64,000 nucleotides of DNA from Megachile rotundata (GCF_050947335.1 NW_027473318.1:4588001-4652000), one strand, 5' to 3'. Positions 15,001-32,869 are shown, counted from the stretch's first letter. Numbers and translations are program-made. The notes: generated from the letters alone by a model not told the origin.

Positions 15001-18000
15001 TACAATCACAATCATGCAATCACAATCATACAATCACATTCATACAATCGCAAGCATACAATCACAATCATACAATCTCAATCATACAATCACAATCATA
15101 CAATCATAATCATACAATTACAATCATACATCACAATCATACAATCACAATCATACAATCGCAATCAAACAATTACAATATCCCAAATACAATCTCCCAA
15201 ATACAATCATACAATCAAAATCATACAATCACAATCATACAATCACAATCATACAATTACAATATCCCAAATACAATCTCCCAAATACAATCATACAATC
15301 AAAATCATACAATCACAATCATACAATCACAATCATACAATCACAATCATACATTCACAATCATACAATCGCATTCATACAATCGCAATCATACAATCAC
15401 AATCATACAATCGCAATCATACAATTACAATCTCCCAAATACAATCTCCCAAATACAATCACCCAAATACAATCATACAATCACAATCATACAATCATAA
15501 TCATACAATCACAATCATACAATCACAAGCATACAATCACAATCATACAATCGCAATCATACAATTACAATCTCCCAAATACAATCTCCCAAATACAATC
15601 TCCCAGATACAATCATACATTCAAAATCATGCAATCACAATCATACAATCACAATCATGCAATCACAATCATACAATCAGAATCATACAATCACAATCAT
15701 TCAATAACAATCGTACAATCACAATCGTATAATCACAATCGCACAACCACAATCAGACAATCACACTCATACAATCACAATCATACAATCACAATCATAC
15801 AATCACAATCATACCATCACAATCATACTTTCACAATCATACAATCACAATCATACAATCACAATCATACAATCACAGTCATACAATCACAATCATACAA
15901 TCACAATCATACTATCACAATCATACAATCACAATCATACAATCACAATCATACAATCACAATCATACAATCATAATCATACAATCACAATCATACAATC
16001 ACAATCATACAATCACAATCATACAATCACAATCATACAATCACAATCATACAATCGCAAGCATACAATCACAATTATACAATCTCAATCATAAAATCAC
16101 AATCATACAATCATAATCATACAATTACAGTTATACATCACAATCATACAATCACAATCATACAATCGCAATCATACAATCACAATCATACAATCGCAAT
16201 CATACAATTACAATCTCCCAAATACAATCTCCCAAATACAATCTCCCAAATACAATCAAACAATCACAATCATACAATCACAATCATACAATCACAATCA
16301 TACAATCACAATCATACAATCACAATCATACTATCACAATCGTACAATCACAATCGTACAATCACAATCGCACAACCACAATCAGACAATCACAATCATA
16401 CAATCACAATCATACAATCACAATCATACAATCACAATCATACAATCACAATCATACAATCACAATCATACTTTCACAATCATACTATCACAATCATACA
16501 ATCACAATCATACAATCACAATCATACTTTCACAATCATACTATCACAATCATACAATCACAATCATACAATCACAATCATACAATCCCAATCATAAACT
16601 CACAAAAATACAAACTTAATCATACAATCACAATCATACAATCGCAATCATACAATCACAATCATACAATCAGTATCATACAATCACAATCATACGATCG
16701 CAATCATACAATCACAATCATACCATCACAATCATACAATCACAATCATACAATCATAATCATACAATTACAATCATACATCACAATCATACAATCACAA
16801 TCATACAATCGCAATCATACAATTACAATATCCCAAATACAATCTCCCAAATACAATCATACAATCACAATCATACATACACAATCATACAATCACAATC
16901 ATACAATCGCAATCATACAATCGCAATCATACAATTACAATATCCCAAATACAATCTCCCAAATACAATCATACAATCACAATCCTACAATCACAATCAT
17001 ACAATCACAATCATGCAATCGCAGTCATACAATTACAATATCCCAAATACAATCTCCCAAATACAATCATACAATCACAATCACACAATCACAATCATAC
17101 AATCATAATCATACAATTACAATCATACATCACAATCATACAGTCACAATCATACTATCACAATCATACAATCACAATCATACAGTCACAATCATACAAT
17201 CACAATCATACAATCACAATCATACAATCACAATCATACAATCACAATCATACTATCACAATCATACAATCACAATCATACAGTCACAATCATACAATCA
17301 CAATCATACAATCACAATCATGCAATCGCAGTCATACAATTACAATATCCCAAATACAATCTCCAAAATACAATCATACAATCACAATCACACAATCACA
17401 ATCATACAATCATAATCATACAATTACAATCATACATCGCAATCATACAATCACAATCATACAATCGCAATCATACAATTACAATCTCCCAAATACAATC
17501 TCCCAAATACAATCACCCAAATACAATCATACAATCACAATCATACAATCATAATCATACAATCACAATCATACAATCACAATCATACAATCACAATCAT
17601 ACAATCACAATCATACAATCACAATCAAAGAATCACAATCATACAATCACAATCATACAATCATAATCATACAATTACAATCATACATCACAATCATACA
17701 GTCACAATCATACTATCACAATCATACAATCACAATCATACAGTCACAATCATACAATCACAATCATACAATCACAATCATACAATCACAATCATACATT
17801 CAAAATCATGCAATCACAATCATACAATCACAATCATGCAATCACAATCATACAATCACAGTCATACAATAACAATCATATAATCACAATCATACTATCA
17901 CAATCATACAATCACAATCATACAATCACAATCCTATAATCACAATCATACAATCACAATCATACAATCACAATCATACAATCACAATCAAAGAATCACA

Positions 18001-18597
18001 ATCATACAATCACAATCATACAATCACAATCATACAATCACAATCATACAATCACAATCATACAATCACAATCATACAATCACAATCATACTATCACAAT
18101 CGTACAATCACAATCGTACAATCACAATCGCACAACCACAATCAGACAATCACAATCATACAATCCCAATCATACAATCACAATCATACAATCACAATCA
18201 TACAATCACAATCATACTTTCACAATCATACTATCACAATCATACAATCACAGTCATACAATAACAATCATATAATCACAATCATACTATCACAAGCATA
18301 CAATCACAATCATACAATCACAATCCTATAATCACAATCATACAATCACAATCATACAATCAACATCATACAATCACAATCAAAGAATCACAATCATACA
18401 ATCACAATCATACAATCGCAAGCATACAATTACAATATCCCAAATACTATCTCCCAAATACAATCATACAATCACAATCATACAATCACAATCATACAAT
18501 CGCAAGCATACAATCACAATCATACAATCTCAATCATACAATCACAATCATACTATCATAATCATACAATTACAATCATACATCACAATCATACAAC
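12085..18597. repeat. 6.5-kb higher-order unit, copy 1
   Basis: Landmarks recur about 6.5 kb downstream: CATGCAATC at 12147 and 18660, the paired ATG units at 12399 and 18912 and at 12427 and 18940, CATAAAATC at 13238 and 19709, an ATG unit at 15629 and 22113, and CATAAACTC at 16593 and 23091. Offsets range from 6,471 to 6,513, drifting mostly by multiples of 14. The unit holds sub-blocks found elsewhere in other arrangements, so it is a composite and not a simple ancestral period. Confidence 0.85.
12995..13605. repeat. Block S, copy 2
   Basis: This is the second copy of the 10.3-10.8 kb block and also part of the larger 6.5-kb unit, which carries it on to 19.5-20.1 kb at an offset of about 6,470. 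Offsets differ by single monomers. Confidence 0.8.
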
Positions 18598-21500
18598 CAC
18601 AATCATACAATCACAATCATACAATCACAATCATACAATCACAATCATACAATCACAATCATGCAATCACAATCATACAATCACATTCATACAATCGCAA
18701 GCATACAATCACAATCATACAATCTCAATCATACAATCACAATCATACAATCATAATCATACAATTACAATCATACATCACAATCATACAATCACAATCA
18801 TACAATCACAATCATACTATCGCAATCATACAATCACAATCATAGAATCACAATCATACGATCACAATCATACAATCACAATCATTCAATCACAATCATA
18901 CATTCAAAATCATGCAATCACAATCATACAATCACAATCATGCAATCACAATCATACAATCATATTCATACAATCACAATCATACAATCACAATCGTACA
19001 TTCACAATCGCACAATCACAATCCCACAACCACAATCAGACAATCGCACTCATACAATCACAATCATACAATCACAATCATACAATCACAATCATACAAT
19101 CACAATCATACATTCACAATCATACAATCACAATCATACAATCACAATCATACAATCACAATCATACAATCACAATCATACAATCGCAATCATACAATCG
19201 CAATCATACAATCACAATCATACAAACACAATCATACAATCGCAATCATACAATCACAATCAGACAATCACACTCATACAATCACAATCATACAATCACA
19301 ATCATACAATCGCAATCATACAATTACAATCTCCCAAATACAATCTCCCAAATACAATCATACAATCATAATCATACAATCACAATCATACAATCACAAT
19401 CATACAATCACAATCATACAATCACAATCATACAATCACAATCATACAATCACAATCATACAATCACAATCATACAATCACAATCATACAATCGCAATCA
19501 TACAATCGCAATCATACAATCACAATCATACAATCTCAATCATACAATCACAATCATACAACCACAATCAAACAATCACAATCATACATTCACAATCATA
19601 CAATCACAATTATGCAATCACAATCATACAATCGCATTCATACAATCGCAATCATACAATCACAATCATACAATCACAATCATACAATCACAATCATACA
19701 ATCACAATCATAAAATCACAAAAATACAAACTTAATCATACAATCACAATCATACAATCACAATCATACAATCACAATCATACAATCACAGTCATACAAT
19801 CACAATCATACAATCACAATCGTACTATCACAATCATACAATCACAATCATACAATCACAATGATACAATCACAATCATACAATCATAATCATACAATCA
19901 CAATCATACAATCACAATCATACAATCACAATCATACAATCACAATCATACAATCACAATCATACAATCGCAAGCATACAATCACAATCATAAAATCTCA
20001 ATCATACAATCACAATCATACAATCATAATCATACAATTACAGTCATACATCACAATCATACAATCACAATCATACAATCACAATCATACAATCGCAAGC
20101 ATACAATCACAATCATACAATCTCAATCATACAATCACAATCATACAATCACAATCATACAATCATAATCATACAATTACAATCATACATCACAATCATA
20201 CAATCACAATCATACAATCACAATCATACTTTCACAATCATACTATCACAATCATACAATCACAATCATACAATCACTATCATACAATCGCAATCATACA
20301 ATTACAATATCCCAAATACAATCATACAATCACAATCATGCAATCACAGTCATACAATCACAATCATACAATCACAATCATACAATCACAATCATACAAT
20401 CACAATCATACAATCACAATCATACTTTCACAATCATACAATCACAATCATACAATCACAATCATACAATCACAGGCATACAATCACAGTCATACAATCA
20501 CAATCATACTATCGCAATCATACAATCACAATCATAGAATCACAATCGTAAATTCACAATCATACAATCACAATCATACAATCACAATCATACAATCACA
20601 ATCATACAATCACAATCATACAATCACAATCATACAATCACAATCATACAATCACAATCATACACCCACATTCATACAATCGCAAGCATACAATCACAAT
20701 CATACAATCTCAATCACACAATCACAATCATACAATCATAATCATACAATTACAATCATACATCACAATCATACAATCACAATCATACAATCGCAATCAT
20801 ACAATTACAATATCCCAAATACAATCTCCCAAATACAATCATACAATCACAATCATACAATCACAATCATACAATCACAATCATACAATCACAATCATAC
20901 AATCATAATCATACAATCATAATCATACAATTACAATCTCCCAAATACAATCTCCCAAATACAATCTCCCAGATACAATCATACAATCACAATCATACAA
21001 TCACAATCATACAATCATAATCATACAATTACAATCATACATCGCAATCATACAATCACAATCATACAATCGCAATCATGCAATCACAATCATACAATCG
21101 CAATCATACAATTACAATCTCCCAAATACAATCTCCCAAATACAATCTCCCAAATACAATCATACAATCACAATCATACAATCACAATCATACAATCACA
21201 ATCATACAATCACAATCATACAATCACAATCATACAATCACAATCATACTATCACAATCATACAATCACAATCATACAATCACAATCATACAATCACAAT
21301 CATACAATCGCAATCATACAATCGCAATCATACATTCAAAATCATGCAATCACAATCATACAATTACAATATCCCAAATACAATCATACAATCACAATCA
21401 TACAATCACAATCATACAATCACAATCATACAATCACAATCATACAATCACAATCATACAATCACAATCATACTTTCACAATCATACAATCACAATCATG

Positions 21501-24500
21501 CAATCACAATCATACAATCACATTCATACAATCGCAAGCATACAATCACAATCATACAATCTCAATCATACAATCACAATCATACAATCATAATCATACA
21601 ATTACAATCATACATCACAATCATACAATCACAATCATACAATCGCAATCAAACAATTACAATATCCCAAATACAATCTCCCAAATACAATCATACAATC
21701 AAAATCATACAATCACAATCATACAATCACAATCATACAATTACAATATCCCAAATACAATCTCCCAAATACAATCATACAATCAAAATCATACAATCAC
21801 AATCATACAATCACAATCATACAATCACAATCATACAATCACAATCATACAATCGCATTCATACAATCGCAATCATACAATCACAATCATACAATCGCAA
21901 TCATACAATTACAATCTCCCAAATACAATCTCCCAAATACAATCACCCAAATACAATCATACAATCACAATCATACAATCATAATCATACAATCACAATC
22001 ATACAATCACAAGCATACAATCACAATCATACAATCGCAATCATACAATTACAATCTCCCAAATACAATCTCCCAAATACAATCTCCCAGATACAATCAT
22101 ACATTCAAAATCATGCAATCACAATCATACAATCACAATCATGCAATCACAATCATACAATCAGAATCATACAATCACAATCATTCAATAACAATCGTAC
22201 AATCACAATCGTATAATCACAATCGCACAACCACAATCAGACAATCACACTCATACAATCACAATCATACAATCACAATCATACAATCACAATCATACCA
22301 TCACAATCATACTTTCACAATCATACAATCACAATCATACAATCACAATCATACAATCACAGTCATACAATCACAATCATACAATCACAATCATACTATC
22401 ACAATCATACAATCACAATCATACAATCACAATCATACAATCACAATCATACAATCATAATCATACAATCACAATCATACAATCACAATCATACAATCAC
22501 AATCATACAATCACAATCATACAATCACAATCATACAATCGCAAGCATACAATCACAATTATACAATCTCAATCATACAATCACAATCATACAATCATAA
22601 TCATACAATTACAGTTATACATCACAATCATACAATCACAATCATACAATCGCAATCATACAATCACAATCATACAATCGCAATCATACAATTACAATCT
22701 CCCAAATACAATCTCCCAAATACAATCTCCCAAATACAATCTCCCAAATACAATCAAACAATCACAATCATACAATCACAATCATACAATCACAATCATA
22801 CAATCACAATCATACAATCACAATCATACTATCACAATCGTACAATCACAATCGTACAATCACAATCGCACAACCACAATCAGACAATCACAATCATACA
22901 ATCACAATCATACAATCACAATCATACAATCACAATCATACAATCACAATCATACAATCACAATCATACTTTCACAATCATACTATCACAATCATACAAT
23001 CACAATCATACAATCACAATCATACTTTCACAATCATACTATCACAATCATACAATCACAATCATACAATCACAATCATACAATCCCAATCATAAACTCA
23101 CAAAAATACAAACTTAATCATACAATCACAATCATACAATCGCAATCATACAATCACAATCATACAATCAGAATCATACAATCACAATCATACGATCGCA
23201 ATCATACAATCACAATCATACCATCACAATCATACAATCACAATCATACAATCATAATCATACAATTACAATCATACATCACAATCATACAATCACAATC
23301 ATACAATCGCAATCATACAATTACAATATCCCAAATACAATCTCCCAAATACAATCATACAATCACAATCATACATACACAATCATACAATCACAATCAT
23401 ACAATCGCAATCATACAATCGCAATCATACAATTACAATATCCCAAATACAATCTCCCAAATACAATCATACAATCACAATCCTACAATCACAATCATAC
23501 AATCACAATCATACAATCGCAGTCATACAATTACAATATCCCAAATACAATCTCCCAAATACAATCATACAATCACAATCACACAATCACAATCATACAA
23601 TCATAATCATACAATTACAATCATACATCACAATCATACAGTCACAATCATACTATCACAATCATACAATCACAATCATACAATCACAATCATACAATCG
23701 CATTCATACAATCGCAATCATACAATCACAATCATACAATCGCAATCATACAATTACAATCTCCCAAATACAATCTCCCAAATACAATCACCCAAATACA
23801 ATCATACAATCACAATCATACAATCATAATCATACAATCACAATCATACAATCACAATCATACAATCACAATCATACAATCACAATCATACAATCACAAT
23901 CAAAGAATCACAATCATACAATCACAATCATACAATCATAATCATACAATTACAATCATACATCACAATCATACAGTCACAATCATACTATCACAATCAT
24001 ACAATCACAATCATACAGTCACAATCATACAATCACAATCATACAATCACAATCATACAATCACAATCATACATTCAAAATCATGCAATCACAATCATAC
24101 AATCACAATCATGCAATCACAATCATACAATCACAGTCATACAATAACAATCATATAATCACAATCATACTATCACAATCATACAATCACAATCATACAA
24201 TCACAATCCTATAATCACAATCATACAATCACAATCATACAATCACAATCATACAATCACAATCAAAGAATCACAATCATACAATCACAATCATACAATC
24301 ACAATCATACAATCACAATCATACAATCACAATCATACAATCACAATCATACTATCACAATCGTACAATCACAATCGTACAATCACAATCGCACAACCAC
24401 AATCAGACAATCACAATCATACAATCCCAATCATACAATCACAATCATACAATCACAATCATACAATCACAATCATACTTTCACAATCATACTATCACAA

Positions 24501-24900
24501 TCATACAATCACAGTCATACAATAACAATCATATAATCACAATCATACTATCACAATCATACAATCACAATCATACAATCACAATCCTATAATCACAATC
24601 ATACAATCACAATCATACAATCACAATCATACAATCACAATCAAAGAATCACAATCATACAATCACAATCATACAATCGCAAGCATACAATTACAATATC
24701 CCAAATACTATCTCCCAAATACAATCATACAATCACAATCATACAATCACAATCATACAATCACAATCATACAATCACAATCATACAATCGCAAGCATAC
24801 AATCACAATCATACAATCTCAATCATACAATCACAATCATACTATCATAATCATACAATTACAATCATACATCACAATCATACAACCACAATCATACAAT
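18598..24900. repeat. 6.5-kb higher-order unit, copy 2
   Basis: This is directly adjacent to copy 1. It is shorter at the right: the ATG unit at 17808 in copy 1 matches 24083, an offset of only 6,275, so over 200 bp were lost after 23.6 kb. The right end shares the GCAAGCATACAATTAC junction and the ACAACCACAATC unit with the end of copy 1. Confidence 0.83.
22695..22750. repeat. Run of four CAATCTCCCAAATA variant monomers
   Basis: CAATCTCCCAAATA is a 14-bp variant that forms short pure runs inside the array. This run has four units. Homologous positions elsewhere have two (365-392) or three (1231-1272, 2712-2753, 4833-4874). Related forms CAATATCCCAAATA and CAATCACCCAAATA often flank them. 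The changing unit number at equivalent positions fits slippage or unequal exchange in single 14-bp steps. Confidence 0.9.
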
Positions 24901-24959
24901 CACAATCATACAATCACAATCATACAATCACAATCATACAATCACAATCATACAATCAC

Positions 24960-25720
24960 AATCATACAATCACAATCATACAATCGCAAGCATACAATCA
25001 CAATTATACAATCTCAATCATACAATCACAATCATACAATCATAATCATACAATTACAGTTATACATCACAATCATACAATCACAATCATACAATCGCAA
25101 TCATACAATCACAATCATACAATCGCAATCATACAATTACAATCTCCCAAATACAATCTCCCAAATACAATCTCCCAAATACAATCAAACAATCACAATC
25201 ATACAATCACAATCATACAATCACAATCATACAATCACAATCATACAATCACAATCATACAATCACAATCATACTATCACAATCGTACAATCACAATCGT
25301 ACAATCACAATCGCACAACCACAATCAGACAATCACAATCATACAATCACAATCATACAATCACAATCATACAATCACAATCATACAATCACAATCATAC
25401 AATCACAATCATACTTTCACAATCATACTATCACAATCATACAATCACAATCATACAATCACAATCATACTTTCACAATCATACTATCACAATCATACAA
25501 TCACAATCATACAATCACAATCATACAATCACAATCATACAATCACAATCATACAATCCCAATCATAAACTCACAAAAATACAAACTTAATCATACAATC
25601 ACAATCATACAATCGCAATCATACAATCACAATCATACAATCAGAATCATACAATCAGAATCATACAATCACAATCATACGATCGCAATCATACAATCAC
25701 AATCATACCATCACAATCAT
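24960..25720. repeat. Partial further copy of 22.5-23.2 kb
   Basis: GCAAGCATACAATCACAATT, with its rare CAATTATAC change, starts at 22541 and 24986. CATAAACTC lies at 23091 and 25564. The offset is 2,445 to 2,473 bp. A similar segment also lies near 16.06-16.7 kb. The CAGAATCATA unit is doubled here near 25,640. Confidence 0.78.
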
Positions 25721-26585
25721 ACAATCACAATCATACAATCATAATCATACAATTACAATCATACATCACAATCATACAATCACAATCATACAATCGCAAT
25801 CATACAATCACAATCATACAATCGCAGTCATACAATTACAATATCCCAAATACAATCTCCCAAATACAATCATACAATCACAATCACACAATCACAATCA
25901 TACAATCATAATCATACAATTACAATCATACATCACAATCATACAGTCACAATCATACTATCACAATCATACAATCACAATCACACAATCACAATCATAC
26001 AATCATAATCATACAATTACAATCATACATCACAATCATACAGTCACAATCATAGTATCACAATCATACAATCACAATCATACAGTCACAATCATACAAT
26101 CACAATCATACAATCACAATCATACAATCATAATCATACAATCACAATCATACAGTCACAATCATACAATCACAATCATACAACCACAATCATACAATCA
26201 CAATCATACTATCGCAATCATACAATCACAATCATACAATCACAATCATACGATCACAATCATACAATCACAATCATTCAATCACAATCATACAATCACA
26301 ATCATACAATCGCAATCATACAATCACAATCATACAATCGCAATCATACAATTACAATCTCCCAAATACAATCTCCCAAATACAATCTCCCAAATACAAT
26401 CAAACGATCACAATCATACAATCACAATCACACAATCACAATCATACAATCACAATCATACAATCACAATCATACAATCACAATCATACTATCACAATCG
26501 TACAATCACAATCGTACAATCACAATCGCACAACCACAATCAGACAATCACAATCATACAATCACAATCATACAATCACAATCAT
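25545..26585. repeat. 1.04-kb tandem duplication, copy 1
   Basis: CATAAACTC recurs at 25564 and 26611 (offset 1,047) and the rare CATAGTATC at 26051 and 27084 (offset 1,033). TCGCACAACC follows at about 26527 and 27546 (1,019). Each 28-bp total drift is explained by single monomers: the CAGAATCATA unit is doubled in copy 1, and the CTCCC run has three units in copy 1 and two in copy 2. Confidence 0.85.
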
Positions 26586-27620
26586 ACAATCACAATCATA
26601 CAATCCCAATCATAAACTCACAAAAATACAAACTTAATCATACAATCACAATCATACAATCGCAATCATACAATCACAATCATACAATCAGAATCATACA
26701 ATCACAATCATACGATCGCAATCATACAATCACAATCATACCATCACAATCATACAATCACAATCATACAATCATAATCATACAATTACAATCATACATC
26801 ACAATCATACAATCACAATCATACAATCGCAATCATACAATCACAATCATACAATCGCAGTCATACAATTACAATATCCCAAATACAATCTCCCAAATAC
26901 AATCATACAATCACAATCACACAATCACAATCATACAATCATAATCATACAATTACAATCATACATCACAATCATACAGTCACAATCATACTATCACAAT
27001 CATACAATCACAATCACACAATCACAATCATACAATCATAATCATACAATTACAATCATACATCACAATCATACAGTCACAATCATAGTATCACAATCAT
27101 ACAATCACAATCATACAGTCACAATCATACAATCACAATCATACAATCACAATCATACAATCATAATCATACAATCACAATCATACAGTCACAATCATAC
27201 AATCACAATCATACAACCACAATCATACAATCACAATCATACTATCGCAATCATACAATCACAATCATACAATCACAATCATACGATCACAATCATACAA
27301 TCACAATCATTCAATCACAATCATACAATCACAATCATACAATCGCAATCATACAATCACAATCATACAATCGCAATCATACAATTACAATCTCCCAAAT
27401 ACAATCTCCCAAATACAATCAAACAATCACAATCATACAATCACAATCACACAATCACAATCATACAATCACAATCATACAATCACAATCATACAATCAC
27501 AATCATACTATCACAATCGTACAATCACAATCGTACAATCACAATCGCACAACCACAATCAGACAATCACAATCATACAATCACAATCATACAATCACAA
27601 TCATACAATCACAATCATAC
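26586..27620. repeat. 1.04-kb tandem duplication, copy 2
   Basis: This copy directly follows copy 1 and has the same order of variants, including CATAGTATC at 27084, a marker I saw only in this pair. It has one CAGAATCATA unit and a two-unit CTCCC run. Limits are approximate. Confidence 0.83.
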
Positions 27621-30000
27621 AATCACAATCATACAATCACAATCATACTTTCACAATCATACTATCACAATCATACAATCACAGTAATACAATAACAATC
27701 ATATAATCACAATCATACTATCACAATCATACAATCACAATCATACAATCACAATCCTATAATCACAATCATACAATCACAATCATACAATCACAATCAT
27801 ACAATCACAATCATACAATCACAATCATACAATCACAATCAAAGAATCACAATCATACAATCACAATCATACAATCGCAAGCATACAATCACAATCATAC
27901 AATCTCAATCATACAATCACAATCATACAATCACAATCATACAATCATAATCATACAATTACAATCATACATCACAATCATACAATCACAATCGTACAAT
28001 CGCAATCATACAATTACAATATCCCAAATACTATCTCCCAAATACAATCATACAATCACAATCATGCAATCACAATCATACAATCGCAAGCATACAATCA
28101 CAATCATACAATCTCAATCATACAATCACAATCATACAATCATAATCATACAATTACAATCATACATCACAATCATACAATCTCAATCATACAATCACAA
28201 TCATACAATCACAATCATACAATCATAATCATACAATTACAATCATACATCACAATCATACAATCACAATCATACAATCGCAATCATACAATTACAATAT
28301 CCCAAATACTATCTCCCAAATACAATCATACAATCACAATCATACAATCACAATCATACAATCGCAAGCATACAATCACAATCATACAATCTCAATCATA
28401 CAATCACAATCATACTATCATAATCATACAATTACAATCATACATCACAATCATACAACCACAATCATACAATCACAATCATACTATCGCAATCATACAA
28501 TCACAATCATACAATCACAATCATACGATCACAATCATACAATCACAATCATTCAATCACAATCATACAATCACAATCATACAATCGCAATCATACAATT
28601 ACAATCTCCCAAATACAATCTCCCAAATACAATCTCCCAGATACAATCATACATTCAAAATCATGCAATCAAAATCATACAATCACAATCATGCAATCAC
28701 AATCATACAATCAGAATCATACAATCACAATCATTCAATAACAATCGTACAATCACAATCGTATAATCAAAATCGCACAACCACAATCAGACAATCACAC
28801 TCATACAATCACAATCATACAATCACAATCATACAATCACAATCATACCATCACAATCATACTTTCACAATCATACAATCACAATCATACAATCACAATC
28901 ATACAATCACAGTCATACAATCACAATCATACAATCACAATCATACTATCACAATCATACAATCACAATCATACAATCACAATCATACAATCACAATCAT
29001 ACAATCATAATCATACAATCACAATCATACAATCACAATCATACAATCACAATCATACAATCACAATCATACAATCGCAAGCATACAATCACAATCATAC
29101 AATCTCAATCATACAATCACAATCATACAATCATAATCATACAATTACAGTTATACATCACAATCATACAATCGCAATCATACAATCGCAATCATACAAT
29201 CACAATCATACAATCGCAATCATACAATTACAATCTCCCAAATACAATCTCCCAAATACAATCTCCCAAATACAATCAAACAATCACAATCATACAATCA
29301 CAATCATACAATCACAATCATACAATCACAATCATACAATCACAATCATACAATCACAATCATACTATCACAATCGTACAATCACAATCGTACAATCACA
29401 ATCGCACAACCACAATCAGACAATCACAATCATACAATCACAATCATACAATCACAATCATACAATCACAATCATACAATCACAATCATACAATCACAAT
29501 CATACTTTCACAATCATACTATCACAATCATACAATCACAGTCATACAATAACAATCATATAATCACAATCATACTATCACAATCATACAATCACAATCA
29601 TACAATCACAATCATACAATCACAATCATACAATCACAATCATATAATCACAATCATACAATCACAATCAAAGAATCACAATCATACAATCACAATCATA
29701 CAATCGCAAGCATACAATCACAATCATACAATCTCAATCATACAATCACAATCATACAATCACAATCATACAATCATAATCATACAATTACAATCATACA
29801 TCACAATCATACAATCACAATCATACAATCGCAATCATACAATTACAATATCCCAAATACTATCTCCCAAATACAATCATACAATCACAATCATGCAATC
29901 ACAATCATACAATCGCAAGCATACAATCACAATCATACAATCTCAATCATACAATCACAATCATACAATCATAATCATACAATTACAATCATACATCACA

Positions 30001-30615
30001 ATCATACAATCACAGTCATACAATAACAATCATATAATCACAATCATACTATCACAATCATACAATCACAATCATACAATCACAATCCTATAATCACAAT
30101 CATACAATCTCAATCATACAATCACAATCATACAATCATAATCATACAATTACAATCATACATCACAATCATACAATCACAATCATACAATCACAATCAT
30201 ACTATCGCAATCATACAATCACAATCATACAATCACAATCATACGATCACAATCATACAATCACAATCATTCAATCACAATCATACATTCAAAATCATGC
30301 AATCACAATCATACAATCACAATCATGCAATCACAATCATACAATCATATTCATACAATCACAATCATACAATCACAATCGTACATTCACAATCGCACAA
30401 TCACAATCCCACAACCACAATCAGACAATCGCACTCATACAATCACAATCATACAATCACAATCATACAATCACAATCATACAATCACAATCATACATTC
30501 ACAATCATACAATCACAATCATACAATCACAATCATACAATCACAATCATACAATCACAATCATAGAATCACAATCATACTTTCACAATCATACTATCAC
30601 AATCATACAATCACA
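30001..30615. repeat. 615-bp tandem duplication, copy 1
   Basis: The paired ATG units at 30297 and 30325 recur at 30912 and 30940, and the CAGTCATACAATAAC series near 30014 recurs near 30629, all at exactly 615 bp. The copies agree up to about 30,492, after which copy 1 has a CATTCACAATC unit absent from copy 2. Confidence 0.87.
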
Positions 30616-31107
30616 ATCATACAATCACAGTCATACAATAACAATCATATAATCACAATCATACTATCACAATCATACAATCACAATCATACAATCACAA
30701 TCCTATAATCACAATCATACAATCTCAATCATACAATCACAATCATACAATCATAATCATACAATTACAATCATACATCACAATCATACAATCACAATCA
30801 TACAATCACAATCATACTATCGCAATCATACAATCACAATCATACAATCACAATCATACGATCACAATCATACAATCACAATCATTCAATCACAATCATA
30901 CATTCAAAATCATGCAATCACAATCATACAATCACAATCATGCAATCACAATCATACAATCATATTCATACAATCACAATCATACAATCACAATCGTACA
31001 TTCACAATCGCACAATCACAATCCCACAACCACAATCAGACAATCGCACTCATACAATCACAATCATACAATCACAATCATACAATCACAATCATACAAT
31101 CACAATC
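30616..31107. repeat. 615-bp tandem duplication, copy 2 (partial)
   Basis: This is the second copy of the block above. It ends near 31,107 and runs into a segment like 13.0-13.6 kb and 19.5-20.1 kb, with CATAAAATC at 31345. The junction marks a recombination breakpoint between two block types. Confidence 0.85.
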
Positions 31108-32869
31108 ATACAATCACAATCATACAATCGCAATCATACAATCGCAATCATACAATCACAATCATACAATCTCAATCATACAATCACAATCATACAACCA
31201 CAATCAAACAATCACAATCATACAATCACAATCATACAATCACAATTATGCAATCACAATCATACAATCGCATTCATACAATCGCAATCATACAATCACA
31301 ATCATACAATCACAATCATACAATCACAATCATACAATCACAATCATAAAATCACAAAAATACAAACTTAATCATACAATCACAATCATACAATCACAAT
31401 CATACAATCACAATCATACAATCACAGTCATACAATCACAATCATACAATCACAATCGTACTATCACAATCATACAATCACAATCATACAATCACAATGA
31501 TACAATCACAATCATACAATCATAATCATACAATCACAATCATACAATCACAATCATACAATCACAATCATACAATCACAATCATACAATCACAATCATA
31601 CAATCACAATCATACAATCGCAAGCATACAATCACAATCATAAAATCTCAATCATACAATCACAATCATACAATCATAATCATACAATTACAGTCATACA
31701 TCACAATCATACAATCACAATCATACAATCACAATCATACAATCGCAAGCATACAATCACAATCATACAATCTCAATCATACAATCACAATCATACAATC
31801 ACAATCATACAATCATAATCATACAATTACAATCATACATCACAATCATACAATCACAATCATACAATCACAATCATACTTTCACAATCATACTATCACA
31901 ATCATACAATCACAATCATACAATCACAATCATACAATCGCAATCATACAATTACAATATCCCAAATACAATCATACAATCACAATCATGCAATCACAGT
32001 CATACAATCACAATCATACAATCACAATCATACAATCACAATCATACAATCACAATCATACAATCACAATCATACTTTCACAATCATACAATCACAATCA
32101 TACAATCACAATCATACAATCACAGGCATACAATCACAGTCATACAATCACAATCATACTATCGCAATCATACAATCACAATCATAGAATCACAATCGTA
32201 AATTCACAATCATACAATCACAATCATACAATCACAATCATACAATCACAATCATACAATCACAATCATACAATCACAATCATACAATCACAATCATACA
32301 ATCACAATCATACAATCACAATCATACAATCACAATCATACACCCACATTCATACAATCGCAAGCATACAATCACAATCATACAATCTCAATCACACAAT
32401 CACAATCATACAATCATAATCATACAATTACAATCATACATCACAATCATACAATCACAATCATACAATCGCAATCATACAATTACAATATCCCAAATAC
32501 AATCTCCCAAATACAATCATACAATCACAATCATACAATCACAATCATACAATCACAATCATACAATCACAATCATACAATCATAATCATACAATCATAA
32601 TCATACAATTACAATCTCCCAAATACAATCTCCCAAATACAATCTCCCAGATACAATCATACAATCACGATCATACAATCACAATCATACAATCACAATC
32701 ATACCATCACAATCATACTTTCACAATCATACAATCACAATCATACAATCACAATCATACAATCACAATCATACAATCACAGTCATACAATCACAATCAT
32801 ACAATCACAATCATACTATCACAATCATACAATCACAATCATACAATCACAATCATACAATCACAATCA

